DNA of 64,000 bases from Curtobacterium sp. MCSS17_008 (GCF_003234185.1 NZ_QKSM01000001.1:248001-312000); one strand, 5' to 3'; shown: positions 1-9,486, numbered from the stretch's first letter. Notes: generated by a model not told the origin, from the letters alone. Numbers and translations are program-made.

Positions 1-1343
1 GGCTCGTCCGCCTGCCCGACCCGGACGGCATCGTGCGGCGCTTCCCGCACCAGCTGTCCGGCGGCCAACAGCAGCGCGTCGCCATCGCGATGGCGGTCGC
101 CGCCCGTCCCCGCGTCCTGGTCCTCGACGAACCCACCACAGCGCTCGACGTCGTCACGCAGGCCGCCGTCCTCGACCTCGTCGCGGACCTCGGCCGCGAG
201 CTCGACATGGCGGTCCTCCTCGTCAGCCACGACCTCGGGGTGGTCTCCGCGATGGCCGACGAGATCGCTGTCATGCGCGACGGCGAGGTCGTCGAGCACG
301 CCGCCACGGCGTCGCTCTTCGCCGCCCCGCAGCACGAGTACACGCGGGCACTGCTGGCGGCGGTGCCGGGCGGACGGACGGGAGGCACGGGCCGCCTCCG
401 GCGCACCGCACCCGTCCCGGAGACGGTCGCCGCCCGGCGGACCGTCACCGCGCCTCCCGGCCCCGGCCCCGCCACCCGGCCCGTGGTCGCCGCCGAGGAC
501 CTCGTGGTGCGGTACGGGCGCGGTCTGCCGGCCGCTGTCGACGGCGTCTCCGTCACGATCGCGCCCCGCGAGACGCTCGCGGTCGTGGGGGAGTCGGGCA
601 GCGGCAAGTCCACCCTCGCGACGGCCCTCGCGGGTCTGGTGCCCGCGGAGTCCGGGACGTTCGCGTACGACGACGGCACCGTGCGGGGGGACCTCCGCGA
701 GCCGGTCGCGAGGCGTTCCCCGGAACTCCGCCGGGCCGTGCAGCTCGTGTTCCAGAACGCGGACACCTCGCTCAACCCGCGCCGCACGGTGGGTGCGGCG
801 GTCGGGCGACCGCTCCGCCTCTTCACGGGGAGCTCCTCGCGCGAGCGCGTCGGCGAACTCCTCACCCAGGTGGGGCTGGGGCCGGAGTACGCCGACCGCC
901 TGCCGGCCCAGCTCTCCGGCGGCCAGCGGCAGCGTGTCGGGATCGCGCGGGCACTGGCCGCCGACCCGCGACTCGTGATCGCCGACGAGATCACGACGGC
1001 GCTCGACGTGCAGGTGCAGGCGGGCGTCCTGGCCCTGCTCGACGACCTCCGCCGCGAGCGCGGGCTGAGCTGCCTGTTCATCAGCCACGACCTCGCGGTC
1101 GTCCGCGGCGTCGCCGACCGGGTCGCGGTGATGACGGGCGGCCGGATCGTCGAGGTCGGGCCGACCGAGCGGGTCTTCACCGGCCCGAACCACCCGTACA
1201 CGAGCACGCTGCTCCGTGCGACGCTCGAACCCGGGCAGACGGAACTGCCGGACGTCGACGACGGGGTACAGCGCTGGCGGGACGCCCCCGGCTGGACCGA
1301 CCACGGGGACGGCCACCGCACGAGGAACTGGGAGGACGCATGA
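1..1343 (+). CDS. Dual ABC-domain ATPase of a peptide/nickel-type importer (5'-truncated)
   Basis: ATPase that powers an oligopeptide/dipeptide-type ABC importer at the inner face of the membrane. The window opens inside the first nucleotide-binding domain; 446 residues are visible. Domain 1 shows the signature LSGGQQQR (about residue 18), Walker B VLVLDEPTTALD and an H-loop SHD. After a linker a complete second domain follows: Walker A GESGSGKS (about 196), signature LSGGQRQR (about 303), Walker B IADEITTALD, switch His. This is a DppD-DppF type fusion, common in actinobacteria where one protein replaces two subunits. Permease and binding-protein genes should lie upstream, outside the window. 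The last codons overlap the next start by 4 bases (ATGA), so it is probably co-translated with the hydrolase. The substrate cannot be told from the ATPase; a peptide is inferred from the family and the neighbour. Confidence 0.93.
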   Translation, partial: LVRLPDPDGIVRRFPHQLSGGQQQRVAIAMAVAARPRVLVLDEPTTALDVVTQAAVLDLVADLGRELDMAVLLVSHDLGVVSAMADEIAVMRDGEVVEHAATASLFAAPQHEYTRALLAAVPGGRTGGTGRLRRTAPVPETVAARRTVTAPPGPGPATRPVVAAEDLVVRYGRGLPAAVDGVSVTIAPRETLAVVGESGSGKSTLATALAGLVPAESGTFAYDDGTVRGDLREPVARRSPELRRAVQLVFQNADTSLNPRRTVGAAVGRPLRLFTGSSSRERVGELLTQVGLGPEYADRLPAQLSGGQRQRVGIARALAADPRLVIADEITTALDVQVQAGVLALLDDLRRERGLSCLFISHDLAVVRGVADRVAVMTGGRIVEVGPTERVFTGPNHPYTSTLLRATLEPGQTELPDVDDGVQRWRDAPGWTDHGDGHRTRNWEDA

Positions 1344-3385
1344 GCACCGGACACCTGACCGCGATCGGGGACGTGTCGAGCCTGCCCGACGGCGTCGCCG
1401 TCCGGGACACGTGGATCCCGATGCCCGACGGCGTCCGGCTGCACGCCCGCATCTGGTCGCCGACCGCCCCGGAGGGGCCGCTGCCGGTGCTCCTCGAGTA
1501 CCTGCCCTACCGGCTCGACGACTGGACCGCGCCCCGCGACTCCGAACGGCACCCCTGGTACGCCGCCCACGGGTACGCGTCCGTCCGCGTCGACATCCGG
1601 GGGACCGGGTCGTCCGACGGCTTCTTCGAGGACGAGTACAGCGAGCAGGAGCTCCGGGACGGCGAAGCGGTGATCGCCTGGCTCGCCGACCAGGAGTGGT
1701 CGAGCGGCGCGGTGGGCATGTTCGGCATCTCCTGGGGCGGGTTCAACGCCCTGCAGCTCGCCGCCCGGGCGCCGTCCGCGCTGCGGGCGATCGTCACGGT
1801 GTGCTCCACCGACGACCGGTACGACAACGACGTGCACTACGTCGGCGGCGCGGTCCTCGGGATCGACATGGCCGCGTGGGGTGCCACGATGTTCGCGTTC
1901 AACGCACGGCCGCCCCGCCCCGAGGTCGTCGGTGCGGGCTGGGTCGACCGGTGGCGTGAGCGGCTCGACCGGAACCGCCCGATGACCCCCGTGTGGCTGT
2001 CGCACCAGGAGCGCGACGACTACTGGCGGCACGGCAGCGCGGCGGAGGACGTCGACCGGATCGAGGCGGCGGTGCTCGCGGTCGGCGGGTGGGCCGACCC
2101 CTACCGGGATGCCGTGCTGCGTCTCGTCGCGGACGTCGACGCCCCCGTCAAGGGCATCATCGGGCCGTGGTCGCACCAGTACCCGGACCGTGGGCTCGCA
2201 CCGGGACCGTCGATCGGGTTCCTGCAGGAGACACTGCGCTGGTGGGACCGCTGGCTGAAGGGCGTCGACACCGGCGTCGAACGGGACCCCGCGCTGCGTG
2301 CCTGGATCAACGAGGGCGAGCCGCCCGCGACGTACTACCCCGAGCGACGGGGCCGCTGGGTCGGCGCCGAGGCGTGGCCGTCGGCGGCCACCGCCCACCG
2401 GACGATCCCGCTCGACGGGTTGCGCGGCGGCGAGCACGGCCCGGTCGTCGTCCGGTCGCCGCAGCACACGGGCGCCGACGCCGGCCGGTTCTTCCCGTTC
2501 GGCAACGCGACCGACCTGCCACCGGACCAGCGCGCCGAGGACGGCCGGTCGGCGTGCTTCGACCTGCCGCTGGACGAGGCGGTCGACGTCCTCGGCAACG
2601 TCGTCGCGCGGCTCACGGTGGCGAGCGACCTGCCGCGCGCGACGCTCACGGTCCGGTTGTGCGACGTCGCGCCGGACGGCTCCTCGACGCTCGTGACCCG
2701 CGGGGTGTGCAACGCGGCGAAGCGTGCCGGCGCGGACCGCGACGACCCGCTCGAGACCGGTGTCCCGACCGAGGTCGACGTGCGGCTCGTCTCGACGGGC
2801 CACCGCTTCGCCGCCGGACACCGCCTGCGTCTCGCCGTCTCGACCGCGTACTGGCCGTGGGTGTGGCCGCACCCCGCGGCACCGACCGTGACGATCGACC
2901 CGGCGACGTCCTCGGTGTCCCTGCCGACCTGGACACGGGCGACCGACGACGGCGTCCGCTTCGCCGAGCCGGTCCGGTCGACGCCCCTCGCGGTCGAGCG
3001 GATCGCACCGGCGGACCCGATGCCGCAGCGCACCGTCACGCACGACGTCGAGACCGGGGAGTGGACGCTCGACGTCGACCCGGGTTACGGGGGCGGCCGC
3101 GTGTACCCGGACGGGCTCGTCTTCACCGAGGACGCCCGCGAGACCTACCGGATCCGGGAGGACGAGCCGACGAGTGCGCGGGCGTCGTCCCGGTGGACGA
3201 TCGGCCTCGAGCAGCCGGACTGGAGGGCGCGGCTCGAGACGTCGTCGGAGGTCACCGCCTCCGCCGAGGCGTTCCACCTCGTGAACACCGTGCGCGCCTG
3301 GGCGCGGGACGGCGCACCGGGCACCCCCGAGGTGCTCGTCGCCGAGCACACCTTCACCGACGACGTGCCCCGGACGTCGGCGTGA
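1340..3385 (+). CDS. CocE/NonD family hydrolase (X-Pro dipeptidyl-peptidase-like)
   Basis: Serine hydrolase of 681 residues, the usual CocE/PepX size. The alpha/beta-hydrolase domain carries the nucleophile elbow GISWGG with Ser131, an oxyanion-side segment DIRGTGSSDG, an acid segment WADPYRD and the catalytic-His segment GPWSHQYPD. The C-terminal third is the jelly-roll/galactose-binding-like domain of the family (repeated short hydrophobic beta stretches, HRFAAGHRLRLAVS). Family members cleave X-Pro dipeptides, acyl esters or amides; substrate is not predictable. The ATG overlaps the ABC ATPase stop and its own stop overlaps the TetR start, so the three form one transcription unit: uptake, hydrolysis, regulation. 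No signal peptide is visible, so it acts in the cytoplasm on imported substrate (inference). Confidence 0.92.
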   Translation: MSTGHLTAIGDVSSLPDGVAVRDTWIPMPDGVRLHARIWSPTAPEGPLPVLLEYLPYRLDDWTAPRDSERHPWYAAHGYASVRVDIRGTGSSDGFFEDEYSEQELRDGEAVIAWLADQEWSSGAVGMFGISWGGFNALQLAARAPSALRAIVTVCSTDDRYDNDVHYVGGAVLGIDMAAWGATMFAFNARPPRPEVVGAGWVDRWRERLDRNRPMTPVWLSHQERDDYWRHGSAAEDVDRIEAAVLAVGGWADPYRDAVLRLVADVDAPVKGIIGPWSHQYPDRGLAPGPSIGFLQETLRWWDRWLKGVDTGVERDPALRAWINEGEPPATYYPERRGRWVGAEAWPSAATAHRTIPLDGLRGGEHGPVVVRSPQHTGADAGRFFPFGNATDLPPDQRAEDGRSACFDLPLDEAVDVLGNVVARLTVASDLPRATLTVRLCDVAPDGSSTLVTRGVCNAAKRAGADRDDPLETGVPTEVDVRLVSTGHRFAAGHRLRLAVSTAYWPWVWPHPAAPTVTIDPATSSVSLPTWTRATDDGVRFAEPVRSTPLAVERIAPADPMPQRTVTHDVETGEWTLDVDPGYGGGRVYPDGLVFTEDARETYRIREDEPTSARASSRWTIGLEQPDWRARLETSSEVTASAEAFHLVNTVRAWARDGAPGTPEVLVAEHTFTDDVPRTSA

Positions 3386-4047
3386 GCGGGGACGCCGGCG
3401 CGAGCGGACCCGCGCGCGTCCGTCAGCGACCCGAGGTGCGACGCGCGATGATCGTCGACGCGGCACGGTCCGTGATCGTGCAGCGCGGCGTCGGCGCGAC
3501 CGGGCTCCGCGACATCGCCGCCGCGGCCGACGTGTCGGTCGGGACCGTGACCTACCACTTCGGCAGCGTCGCGGAGATCCTCAACGAGGTGGTGGTGCTC
3601 GAGACGGAGCGCTTCTACGGCGCCATCGTCGCCGCCGTCGACGCCGAGCCGGACGCCGTCGCCGGGCTGCGGATGCTCGTCGAACCGCTGTTCGGCGACA
3701 CGGAGCAGGTCCGGCAGCACTGGCGGATCTGGTCCGACTACTGGACGGCCGTCGTCCGCCGCCCCGAGGTCGCGGCGGAGTACGCCGAACGCATCCGCGT
3801 CTGGGAGGCGTGTCTGGTCCGGGTACTGGAGCGTGGGCTCGCAGCCGGGGTCTTCCGCACTGACGAGGCTCCGGAGGTGGTGGCGCTGCGGCTCGCCGCG
3901 TACAGCGACGGTGTCGCGACACAGATCGCGCAGGGCGTGCCCTCGCTCACGAACGCGGTCGCGCTGTCCTGGATGTGGCGGTTCCTGTCCCAGGAGCTGG
4001 GGGTCCCGGCCACGACGATCGCGGGGGCGACACCGGATCCGACGTGA
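3382..4047 (+). CDS. TetR/AcrR family transcriptional regulator
   Basis: One-component repressor of 221 residues. The N-terminal helix-turn-helix lies at about residues 30-55 (GLRDIAAAADVSVGTVTYHF, the typical TetR recognition helix ending in YHF). The C-terminal ligand-binding domain is all-helical and resembles the BetI/TetR_C group. I choose the GTG at 3382 because it overlaps the hydrolase stop as GTGA, the coupling used throughout this window; the reading frame stays open far upstream but lies inside the hydrolase gene. It probably controls the ABC/hydrolase operon it ends (inference from position). Ligand unknown. Confidence 0.9.
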   Translation: MSGDAGASGPARVRQRPEVRRAMIVDAARSVIVQRGVGATGLRDIAAAADVSVGTVTYHFGSVAEILNEVVVLETERFYGAIVAAVDAEPDAVAGLRMLVEPLFGDTEQVRQHWRIWSDYWTAVVRRPEVAAEYAERIRVWEACLVRVLERGLAAGVFRTDEAPEVVALRLAAYSDGVATQIAQGVPSLTNAVALSWMWRFLSQELGVPATTIAGATPDPT

Positions 4048-4059
4048 CCGGAGGACGGC

Positions 4060-4095
4060 CTGGAGGCGCGGCGCCGGCCCGCCCCGTGCCTCCAG
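4060..4095. terminator. Hairpin between convergent genes
   Basis: Inverted repeat with arms CTGGAGGCGCGG (4060-4071) and CCGTGCCTCCAG (4084-4095), 11 of 12 paired, loop 12 bases. It sits between the TetR stop and the stop of the converging glycosyltransferase, so it may end transcription from both sides. No T-run follows. Belongs to the GGAGGC-arm hairpin family of this window. Confidence 0.6.
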
Positions 4096-4134
4096 CCCGC
4101 CCGTGCCTCCGGTCTGTCCCGTGGCAGCGCGGCG

Positions 4135-5022
4135 TCAGCGCTGGTGCGGCGCGGTCTCGTGGTCGGCGAAGAGCACGTCCGGCGCGTCGACCCGGCGGTC
4201 GGTCACCGTCGTCGGACTCTCGAGGTGCACGGCGCCGGACGGCATGATCCCGACGCCGCCGAAGCGTTCCATCACCCGCCACTGCGCGACGACGTCCTCG
4301 CCGGAGTGCTCCGGGGGCAGCGTCGGCCAGAAGCCGAACCCGCCGACCGCCTCGAGTGCGGACCGGTCGTACAGCACGCACGCGCCGACCCACGCCACCC
4401 GGTAGGGGACCCAGCCGCCCGGTTCGACGTCGAGCTCCGCGGCGACGTGTGCCGGGTTCGCGGCGTTGTGCAGCGACAGCCGGTCGAACCCGGGGGACCC
4501 GCGGCGGACCACCTCGGGCACCACGGGACCGTCCCACCGTTCGAACACCGCCGTCTCGTGTGGGCGGCGGTCCTGCAGGTACGACAGGCCCTGCACGGCG
4601 CTGCCGACGAAGCCGCACCCGAGGTCGCGCAGGGCGTCCAGCATGCGTCGGACCGTGCCCGGCTCGAGCCAGACGTCGTCGTCGAGGAACAGCACCGCCG
4701 GAGCGGTGGCGTGGTCGAGCAGGTGCTGGCGGTGCTCGGCCAGCCCACGCCGTTCCGGGTGGGCGAGGAGCGTGACCGGGCGACCCTGCGCCTCCAGGAC
4801 GCGGAGCATCGCGGCGACCGCCGGTTCGGCGGAGGCGTCCTGGCCCGCGGACTGGTCGCTGAGCACGAGGCGGAACGCCACGTCCGTCTGCGCGGCGAGC
4901 CCGGCGAGGGTGGTCGCCAGCTCGGCGGGCCGACCGACGGTCGGGACCAGGACGTCGACCTCGGCCGCCACGGGCTCGCCCTCGAGCGGGCGGCCCCAGG
5001 CGCCGGACCAGCGCGCCGTCAC
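4135..5022 (-). CDS. Glycosyltransferase family 2
   Basis: Inverting GT-A glycosyltransferase, 295 residues. The N-terminus has the GT2 start VDVLVPTVGRPAELATTLAG; the metal-binding aspartates are D114-D116 in FLDDDVW; a later acceptor/base segment reads EHSGEDVVAQWR. It transfers a sugar from a nucleotide donor to an unknown acceptor; no membrane segment is obvious, so it is cytoplasmic or peripheral. GTG start at 5022 overlaps the hldE stop (GTGA), so it is translationally coupled to the nucleotide-heptose enzyme. The context suggests it helps build the same heptose-containing glycan, but its own donor is unknown. Confidence 0.87.
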   Translation of the reverse strand: MTARWSGAWGRPLEGEPVAAEVDVLVPTVGRPAELATTLAGLAAQTDVAFRLVLSDQSAGQDASAEPAVAAMLRVLEAQGRPVTLLAHPERRGLAEHRQHLLDHATAPAVLFLDDDVWLEPGTVRRMLDALRDLGCGFVGSAVQGLSYLQDRRPHETAVFERWDGPVVPEVVRRGSPGFDRLSLHNAANPAHVAAELDVEPGGWVPYRVAWVGACVLYDRSALEAVGGFGFWPTLPPEHSGEDVVAQWRVMERFGGVGIMPSGAVHLESPTTVTDRRVDAPDVLFADHETAPHQR

Positions 5023-6557
5023 GGTGCCGGGTCGGGGTCGTTCGTCGACGCCGGCGCGGGCTCCGGTGCCGGGGTGGGACCCGCGGCCGCGGCGGTGGCC
5101 TCGCGGATGCGACGGACGACCGCGGTCGTCGAGTGCTCCGGGACGTAGTCGACCATGACGACCTCGCCGCCGTACGCACGCACGACGCCCGTCTCCTCGA
5201 GCATCTCGGGGGAGTAGTCGCCGCCCTTGACGTACACCTCGGGACGCAGCCGCTCGATGAGCGGGATCGGGGTGTCGGTCGCGAAGACCGTGACCAGGTC
5301 GACGCACGCGAGTGCGGCGAGGACGCCGGCACGGTCCTCCGCGGTGTTGATCGGCCGCTCCGGACCCTTCAGCCGACGGACCGAGTCGTCGTCGTTGAGG
5401 GCCACGACGAGCAGGTCGCCGAGCTCGCGTGCCTGCCGCAGGTACGTGGTGTGGCCGCGGTGGACGACGTCGAAGCAACCGTTCGTGAAGACGACACGAC
5501 GGCCGGCGGCGCGGGCGGCCTCGACGGCGAGCGCCAGGTCGTCGTGGTCGACCACGGTGGCCGCCGGTGCCGTGACCGAGTCGATCAGGGCGGCTGCGGT
5601 GCACACCGAGGTGCCGGCCTCGCGGACGACGACGTCGGCGGCCGCCTGGGCGACGGCGATGGCGTCGCGCAGCGGCGCCTGCACCGCCAGCGCGACCGTC
5701 GCCGCCGCACAGAACGTGTCGCCGGCACCGGAGGCCTGCTGCTCGGAGGCGGGGGTCGCTCGGGTGCGGAAGGCCTGGTCGTCGCCCGGCTCGAGCAGCA
5801 CCGTGCCGTCGCGGTCGAGTGTGACGACCGCGGCGCGTGCACCGCTGCGGGCGAGGACCTCGTCGCGGGCATCCACGACGACGGGGACCCGCGCGGAGCC
5901 CGCACCGAGCTCGCGACCGAGCAGCCCGGCGGTCTCGCCGGCGTTCGGGGTGACGAGGTCGGGGTGCAGGTCCGCCCAGCGGCTGAGGTCGTGGGCGTCG
6001 ACGACGACGGCGCCGGGGCGATCGCGGTCGAGGACCGGCACGATGTCCTCGGGCTGCACACCGAGCCCGTAGTCGCACACCACCGCGGCGTCGGCGCACC
6101 GGACCGCGCGGGCCACGGCCTCGCCGAGGCGCGTGCCGGCGTGCGCGTCGGGCGTCGCAGCGAGCTCGTCCACGCGGACGACCACGCGGTCGCCCCCGAC
6201 GACCCGGGACTTCGTGGTGGTGCGGGCTCCCGCGACCTCGACCAGGAAGGTCGTGTCGACGCCGGCTGCGTCGAGCCGTTCGCGGAGCACCCGACCGGAC
6301 TCGTCGTCTCCGATGAGACCGACCATGCGGACCCTGGCGCCGAGGGCGCGGGCGTTGACCGCGGTGTTCGCGGCGCCGCCGGGCACGGCGACGGTCTCGG
6401 TCACGCGGACGACGGGTGCCGGGGCCTCGCGCGAGACACGCTCGGCCTCGCCGACGGTCCAGCGGTCGAGGATGCAGTCGCCGATGACGACGACGAGGGG
6501 TTCGCGGTCGTCGACGGATGCGACGAGGTCGCGGACGAGACGGACGTCGGCGGTCAT
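5019..6557 (-). CDS. hldE: Bifunctional heptose-7-phosphate kinase / heptose-1-phosphate nucleotidyltransferase
   Basis: HldE (RfaE)-type fusion of 512 residues. The N-terminal PfkB sugar kinase (about 1-315) has the substrate-side glycine motif GGAANTAVNARALGA and the ATP/catalytic signature GAGDT with Asp280. The C-terminal nucleotidyltransferase (about 350-480) has the HxGH motif HRGH at 366-369, preceded by FTNGCFDVV, then LKGPERP and KGGDY. In known HldE the kinase makes heptose 1,7-bisphosphate and, after GmhB removes the 7-phosphate, the transferase makes ADP-heptose. The last 30 residues are a Pro/Ala-rich tail. It is the middle gene of ALDH-hldE-GT2, all overlapping by 4 bases. A second, divergent copy lies at 10329-11783. 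Nucleotide choice (ADP or other) is not readable. Confidence 0.92.
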   Translation of the reverse strand: MTADVRLVRDLVASVDDREPLVVVIGDCILDRWTVGEAERVSREAPAPVVRVTETVAVPGGAANTAVNARALGARVRMVGLIGDDESGRVLRERLDAAGVDTTFLVEVAGARTTTKSRVVGGDRVVVRVDELAATPDAHAGTRLGEAVARAVRCADAAVVCDYGLGVQPEDIVPVLDRDRPGAVVVDAHDLSRWADLHPDLVTPNAGETAGLLGRELGAGSARVPVVVDARDEVLARSGARAAVVTLDRDGTVLLEPGDDQAFRTRATPASEQQASGAGDTFCAAATVALAVQAPLRDAIAVAQAAADVVVREAGTSVCTAAALIDSVTAPAATVVDHDDLALAVEAARAAGRRVVFTNGCFDVVHRGHTTYLRQARELGDLLVVALNDDDSVRRLKGPERPINTAEDRAGVLAALACVDLVTVFATDTPIPLIERLRPEVYVKGGDYSPEMLEETGVVRAYGGEVVMVDYVPEHSTTAVVRRIREATAAAAGPTPAPEPAPASTNDPDPAP

Positions 6558-7978
6558 CGGGTGCCTCCGGTGGCGGTCCGGGCGGGAGCCGCCTCGAGGT
6601 GCACCACGGTGGTGGTGGTCATCTCGTCGAGCAGGTGCGGGCCGTACCCGAAGCCGGCGCCCGAGGCGCCGCGGGGCTGGGCGCTGCCACCCGGTGCACC
6701 GCCGAACACGGCGTTCACCTTGACGGTGCCGACCGGCAGCTCCGCCGCTGCACGGAGGGCGTGGCCGGTGTCACCGGTCAGGACCGTCGCGGCGAGGCCG
6801 TAGCGGTCGGCCGCGGCGAGGCGGAGACCCTCGTCGAACGATCCGACGACCCGGACCGGTGCGATCGGTCCGAACGTCTCCTCCGTCATCACGAGCATGT
6901 CGTCCGAGCAGTCGGTCAGGACGGTCGCCGGGTAGAAGGTCCCCGTGCCGCCCGGGGTGACCCCACCGGTCCGGACGGTGGCGCCGCGCTGGACGGCCTC
7001 GTCGACGTGCTCCTGCACGGTGCGGCGGAGCCGGTCGTCGACGAGGGGGCCGAACTCGGCCGCGGGGGCGGCCGTGCGACGTTCCGCCTCGTCGACGAGC
7101 GCGGTCGTGAACTCCTCGGCGACGTCGCGGTGCACGTAGACGCGCTCGACGCTGGTGCAGATCTGCCCGGTGTTCGCGAAGGCCCCCAGGGCGACCTGGG
7201 CCGCGGCCCACGCCGGGTCGACGTCGGCGTCGACGACGACCGCGTCGTTGCCGCCGTTCTCACGGATGACGTGCGCGCGCGTCGTCGCCGCGACCTCGGC
7301 GAGCCGGTCCCCGGTCGCGGTCGAGCCGACGTGGGCGTACACGTCGATGCCGTCCTGCTGCAGCAGTGCCTCACCGGTCGCCGCATCCCCGTCGACGCCG
7401 ACCAGGACGCCCTCGGGCAGGACCTCGGCGAGCAGCGCGTTGAGCCGGGCGATGGTCCCCGGGCACCGCTCGCTGCCCTTGTGCACGACGGTGTTGCCCG
7501 TCACGATCGCGGCACCCAGGATCCCGAGCGCGACCGCCACCGGGTCGTTCCACGGCGTCAGGGCGAGGACCACGCCGCGGGGGTGCGGCACCGACCAGTC
7601 GGCCGCGCCGAACTGGCCGCGCAGGGCTTCGCCACGGTGGACCGGTCCGAGCTCGGCGTACTGCACGAGCGTCCCGATGCCCGCTTGCACGCCGCCGAGC
7701 GCGTCGCCCGGGACCTTCCCCGTCTCGCGCGTGTTGAGGTCGGCGAGCTCCTGTGCGTGCGCCCGGAGGTGCTCCGCTGCCGCGTGCAGCAGCGCGCCGC
7801 GCTCCGCCGGTGCCGTGCGTGCCCATGCGGGCGCGGCCGCCCGTGCGCGTGCGACCGCGTTCGCGACGTCCTCCGGCGTGGACCGGGGCGTCGTCGTGGC
7901 GATCGAACCGTCGACCGGGTCGGTGACGACGAGGTGGTCGGCGTCGGTCGCGGTGGGGGACGGGGAGGCGAGCGTCAT
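6554..7978 (-). CDS. Aldehyde dehydrogenase family protein
   Basis: NAD(P)-dependent aldehyde dehydrogenase of 474 residues. The catalytic Cys274 lies in NTGQICTS; the general-base segment is RENGGNDAVVV, where Glu sits as in the family but LGG is replaced by NGG; the C-terminal EETFGPIAPV motif is intact. I chose the ATG at 7978 rather than one 11 codons upstream because GGAAGGA stands 6 bases before it. It is the first gene of ALDH-hldE-GT2 and overlaps hldE (ATGA). Closest in style to benzaldehyde/vanillin or succinate-semialdehyde type enzymes. Its role in a sugar cluster is unclear; oxidation of a sugar aldehyde or detoxification are both possible. Confidence 0.9.
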   Translation of the reverse strand: MTLASPSPTATDADHLVVTDPVDGSIATTTPRSTPEDVANAVARARAAAPAWARTAPAERGALLHAAAEHLRAHAQELADLNTRETGKVPGDALGGVQAGIGTLVQYAELGPVHRGEALRGQFGAADWSVPHPRGVVLALTPWNDPVAVALGILGAAIVTGNTVVHKGSERCPGTIARLNALLAEVLPEGVLVGVDGDAATGEALLQQDGIDVYAHVGSTATGDRLAEVAATTRAHVIRENGGNDAVVVDADVDPAWAAAQVALGAFANTGQICTSVERVYVHRDVAEEFTTALVDEAERRTAAPAAEFGPLVDDRLRRTVQEHVDEAVQRGATVRTGGVTPGGTGTFYPATVLTDCSDDMLVMTEETFGPIAPVRVVGSFDEGLRLAAADRYGLAATVLTGDTGHALRAAAELPVGTVKVNAVFGGAPGGSAQPRGASGAGFGYGPHLLDEMTTTTVVHLEAAPARTATGGTR

Positions 7979-8133
7979 GGTGTCCTTCCGGGAGACGGGC
8001 AGTTCCTCCACGTTCCTCTGCTGCTCCTGGGTGCCGGTACGGATTCGCGCGGCTCGTCCGGGGAGCGCACCCGGCCGACCGTCACCGCTCTGCTCCGACA
8101 GTCCTCTCGGGACCGCTCCGGTAGACGGGTGGG

Positions 8134-9255
8134 GTGCAACTGATCGGCAACGGTGGAGAACGGTTCGACGACGTCCGGGAGATCGCGGTGCTCCGCGGTG
8201 GCGGCCTGGGGGACCTGCTCTTCGCGGTCCCCGCCGTCGAGGCCCTGCACGCCGCGTACCCCGACGCCCGCATCACCCTCCTCGGCAGTCCACTGGCCCC
8301 GGCCGTCCTCCGCGGCCGGACCGACGCGGTGCACGCGTTCGAGGAGCTGCCCGTGGTGCCGGGCGTGCGGGACGGCGGCGAGGGTGCTCCGACCCTCGAG
8401 GACTTCGTGGGACGGCTGCGCGGCCGGTTCGACCTCGCGGTGCAGCTGCACGGCGGTGGCCGGAACTCGAACCCGTTCCTGCTCCGCCTCGGTGCTCGCC
8501 ACACCGTCGGCACGGCCACCGAGGACGCCGAGGTCCTCGAGCGCTGGGTCCGCTACGTCTACTACCAGCACGAGGTGCTCCGGGGGCTCGAGGTCGTCTC
8601 GCTCGCCGGTGCCGCTCCCGTCACCCTCGACCCGCGCGTGCACGTCGGGTCAGGGGAACGGCAGGCCGTCCGCGACCGCCTCGGCGTGACCGGGCGCCTG
8701 CTCGCCGTCCACCCCGGCGCGACGGACCCCCGCCGACGGTGGAGCCCCGAGCGCTTCGCAGCCGTCGTTGCCGCCCGGCTCGAAGCCGGCGACGACGTCG
8801 TGCTCGTCGGGGATGCCTCGGACGTGCCGGCGGCGCAGGCCATCCGCGGAGCAGTACCCGCCGCGCTGCAGGAACGGCTGCACGACCTGACCGACGCGCT
8901 GCCCCTCGCCGAGCTGCCCGCCGTGCTCGCCGCCGCCGACGTCCTGGTCGGCGACGACTCGGGCCCGCGCCACCTGGCGGTGGCGGTCGGCACCCCGACG
9001 GTCGGGGTGTTCTGGTTCGGCAACGTCGTGAACGCGGGACCCGTGGACCGCGGGCGGCACCGCGTGCACCTGTCGTTCGTGACCCGGTGCCCGGTGTGCG
9101 GGATCGACGTCACCCAGGTCGGCTGGTCCGCCGAGCGCTGCGAGCACGACCCGTCGTACGTCGACGAGGTCCAGCCCGAGGCCGTGCTCGCCGACGTGGC
9201 CGACCTGCTCGCGACGGTGCGTCCGCGAACGCGCGTGGCGGTACCGATCGCCTGA
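8134..9255 (+). CDS. Glycosyltransferase family 9 (heptosyltransferase-like)
   Basis: GT-B enzyme of 373 residues in the ADP-heptose:LPS heptosyltransferase family. N-terminal GT9 hallmark: AVLRGGGLGDLLFAVPAVEAL; donor-side C-terminal domain with LAVHPGATDPRRRW and the family motif GDDSGPRHLAVAVGTPTVGVFW. The C-terminus has three cysteines (CPVC...ERCEHD), a pattern seen in other actinobacterial GT9s. GTG start; a TAGACG hexamer ends 6 bases upstream, so the message may be leaderless. Divergent from the ALDH-hldE-GT2 operon, so the sugar donor made there is a likely substrate (inference). Confidence 0.88.
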   Translation: MQLIGNGGERFDDVREIAVLRGGGLGDLLFAVPAVEALHAAYPDARITLLGSPLAPAVLRGRTDAVHAFEELPVVPGVRDGGEGAPTLEDFVGRLRGRFDLAVQLHGGGRNSNPFLLRLGARHTVGTATEDAEVLERWVRYVYYQHEVLRGLEVVSLAGAAPVTLDPRVHVGSGERQAVRDRLGVTGRLLAVHPGATDPRRRWSPERFAAVVAARLEAGDDVVLVGDASDVPAAQAIRGAVPAALQERLHDLTDALPLAELPAVLAAADVLVGDDSGPRHLAVAVGTPTVGVFWFGNVVNAGPVDRGRHRVHLSFVTRCPVCGIDVTQVGWSAERCEHDPSYVDEVQPEAVLADVADLLATVRPRTRVAVPIA

Positions 9256-9273
9256 GGCCCGACCTCCGGGGCA

Positions 9274-9372
9274 CCGCCCGCGGGCGTTCCGGTCGCACGA
9301 CCCGCCGCCCGCGGGCGTTCCGGTCGCACGACCCGCCGCTCGGACGGGAGGTGAGCGGCGGGTCGTGCGACC
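9274..9372. repeat. 31-bp direct repeat pair plus inverted third copy
   Basis: Two identical 31-base copies (9274-9304 and 9305-9335) lie head to tail, each containing GGTCGCACGACC, a near-palindrome. A third partial copy is inverted: 9353-9372 is the exact reverse complement of 9322-9341 (20 bases), so the tract can form a long hairpin with an 11-base loop. The same core recurs at 51220-51278 with the same 31-bp period. Lies between the GT9 gene and the converging SDR. Confidence 0.85.
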
Positions 9373-9427
9373 AGAAGCCGGGGTAGCGGGACGGGGCGGG
9401 AGCGGGTCGCGTGCACCGGCGCGCATG

Positions 9428-9471
9428 CGGACGGGAGGCGCGGTGCCGGCTGGCACCGCGCCTCCCGTCCG
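9428..9471. terminator. Perfect 20-bp hairpin between convergent genes
   Basis: Arms 9428-9447 and 9452-9471 are perfectly complementary over 20 bp with a GGCT loop; the arm core is GGACGGGAGGCGCGGTGCC. It ends 15 bases before the SDR stop, between converging genes, and so is a plausible bidirectional terminator. No T-run follows on either strand. Confidence 0.75.
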
Positions 9472-9486
9472 CGCGTCAGCGTCCGC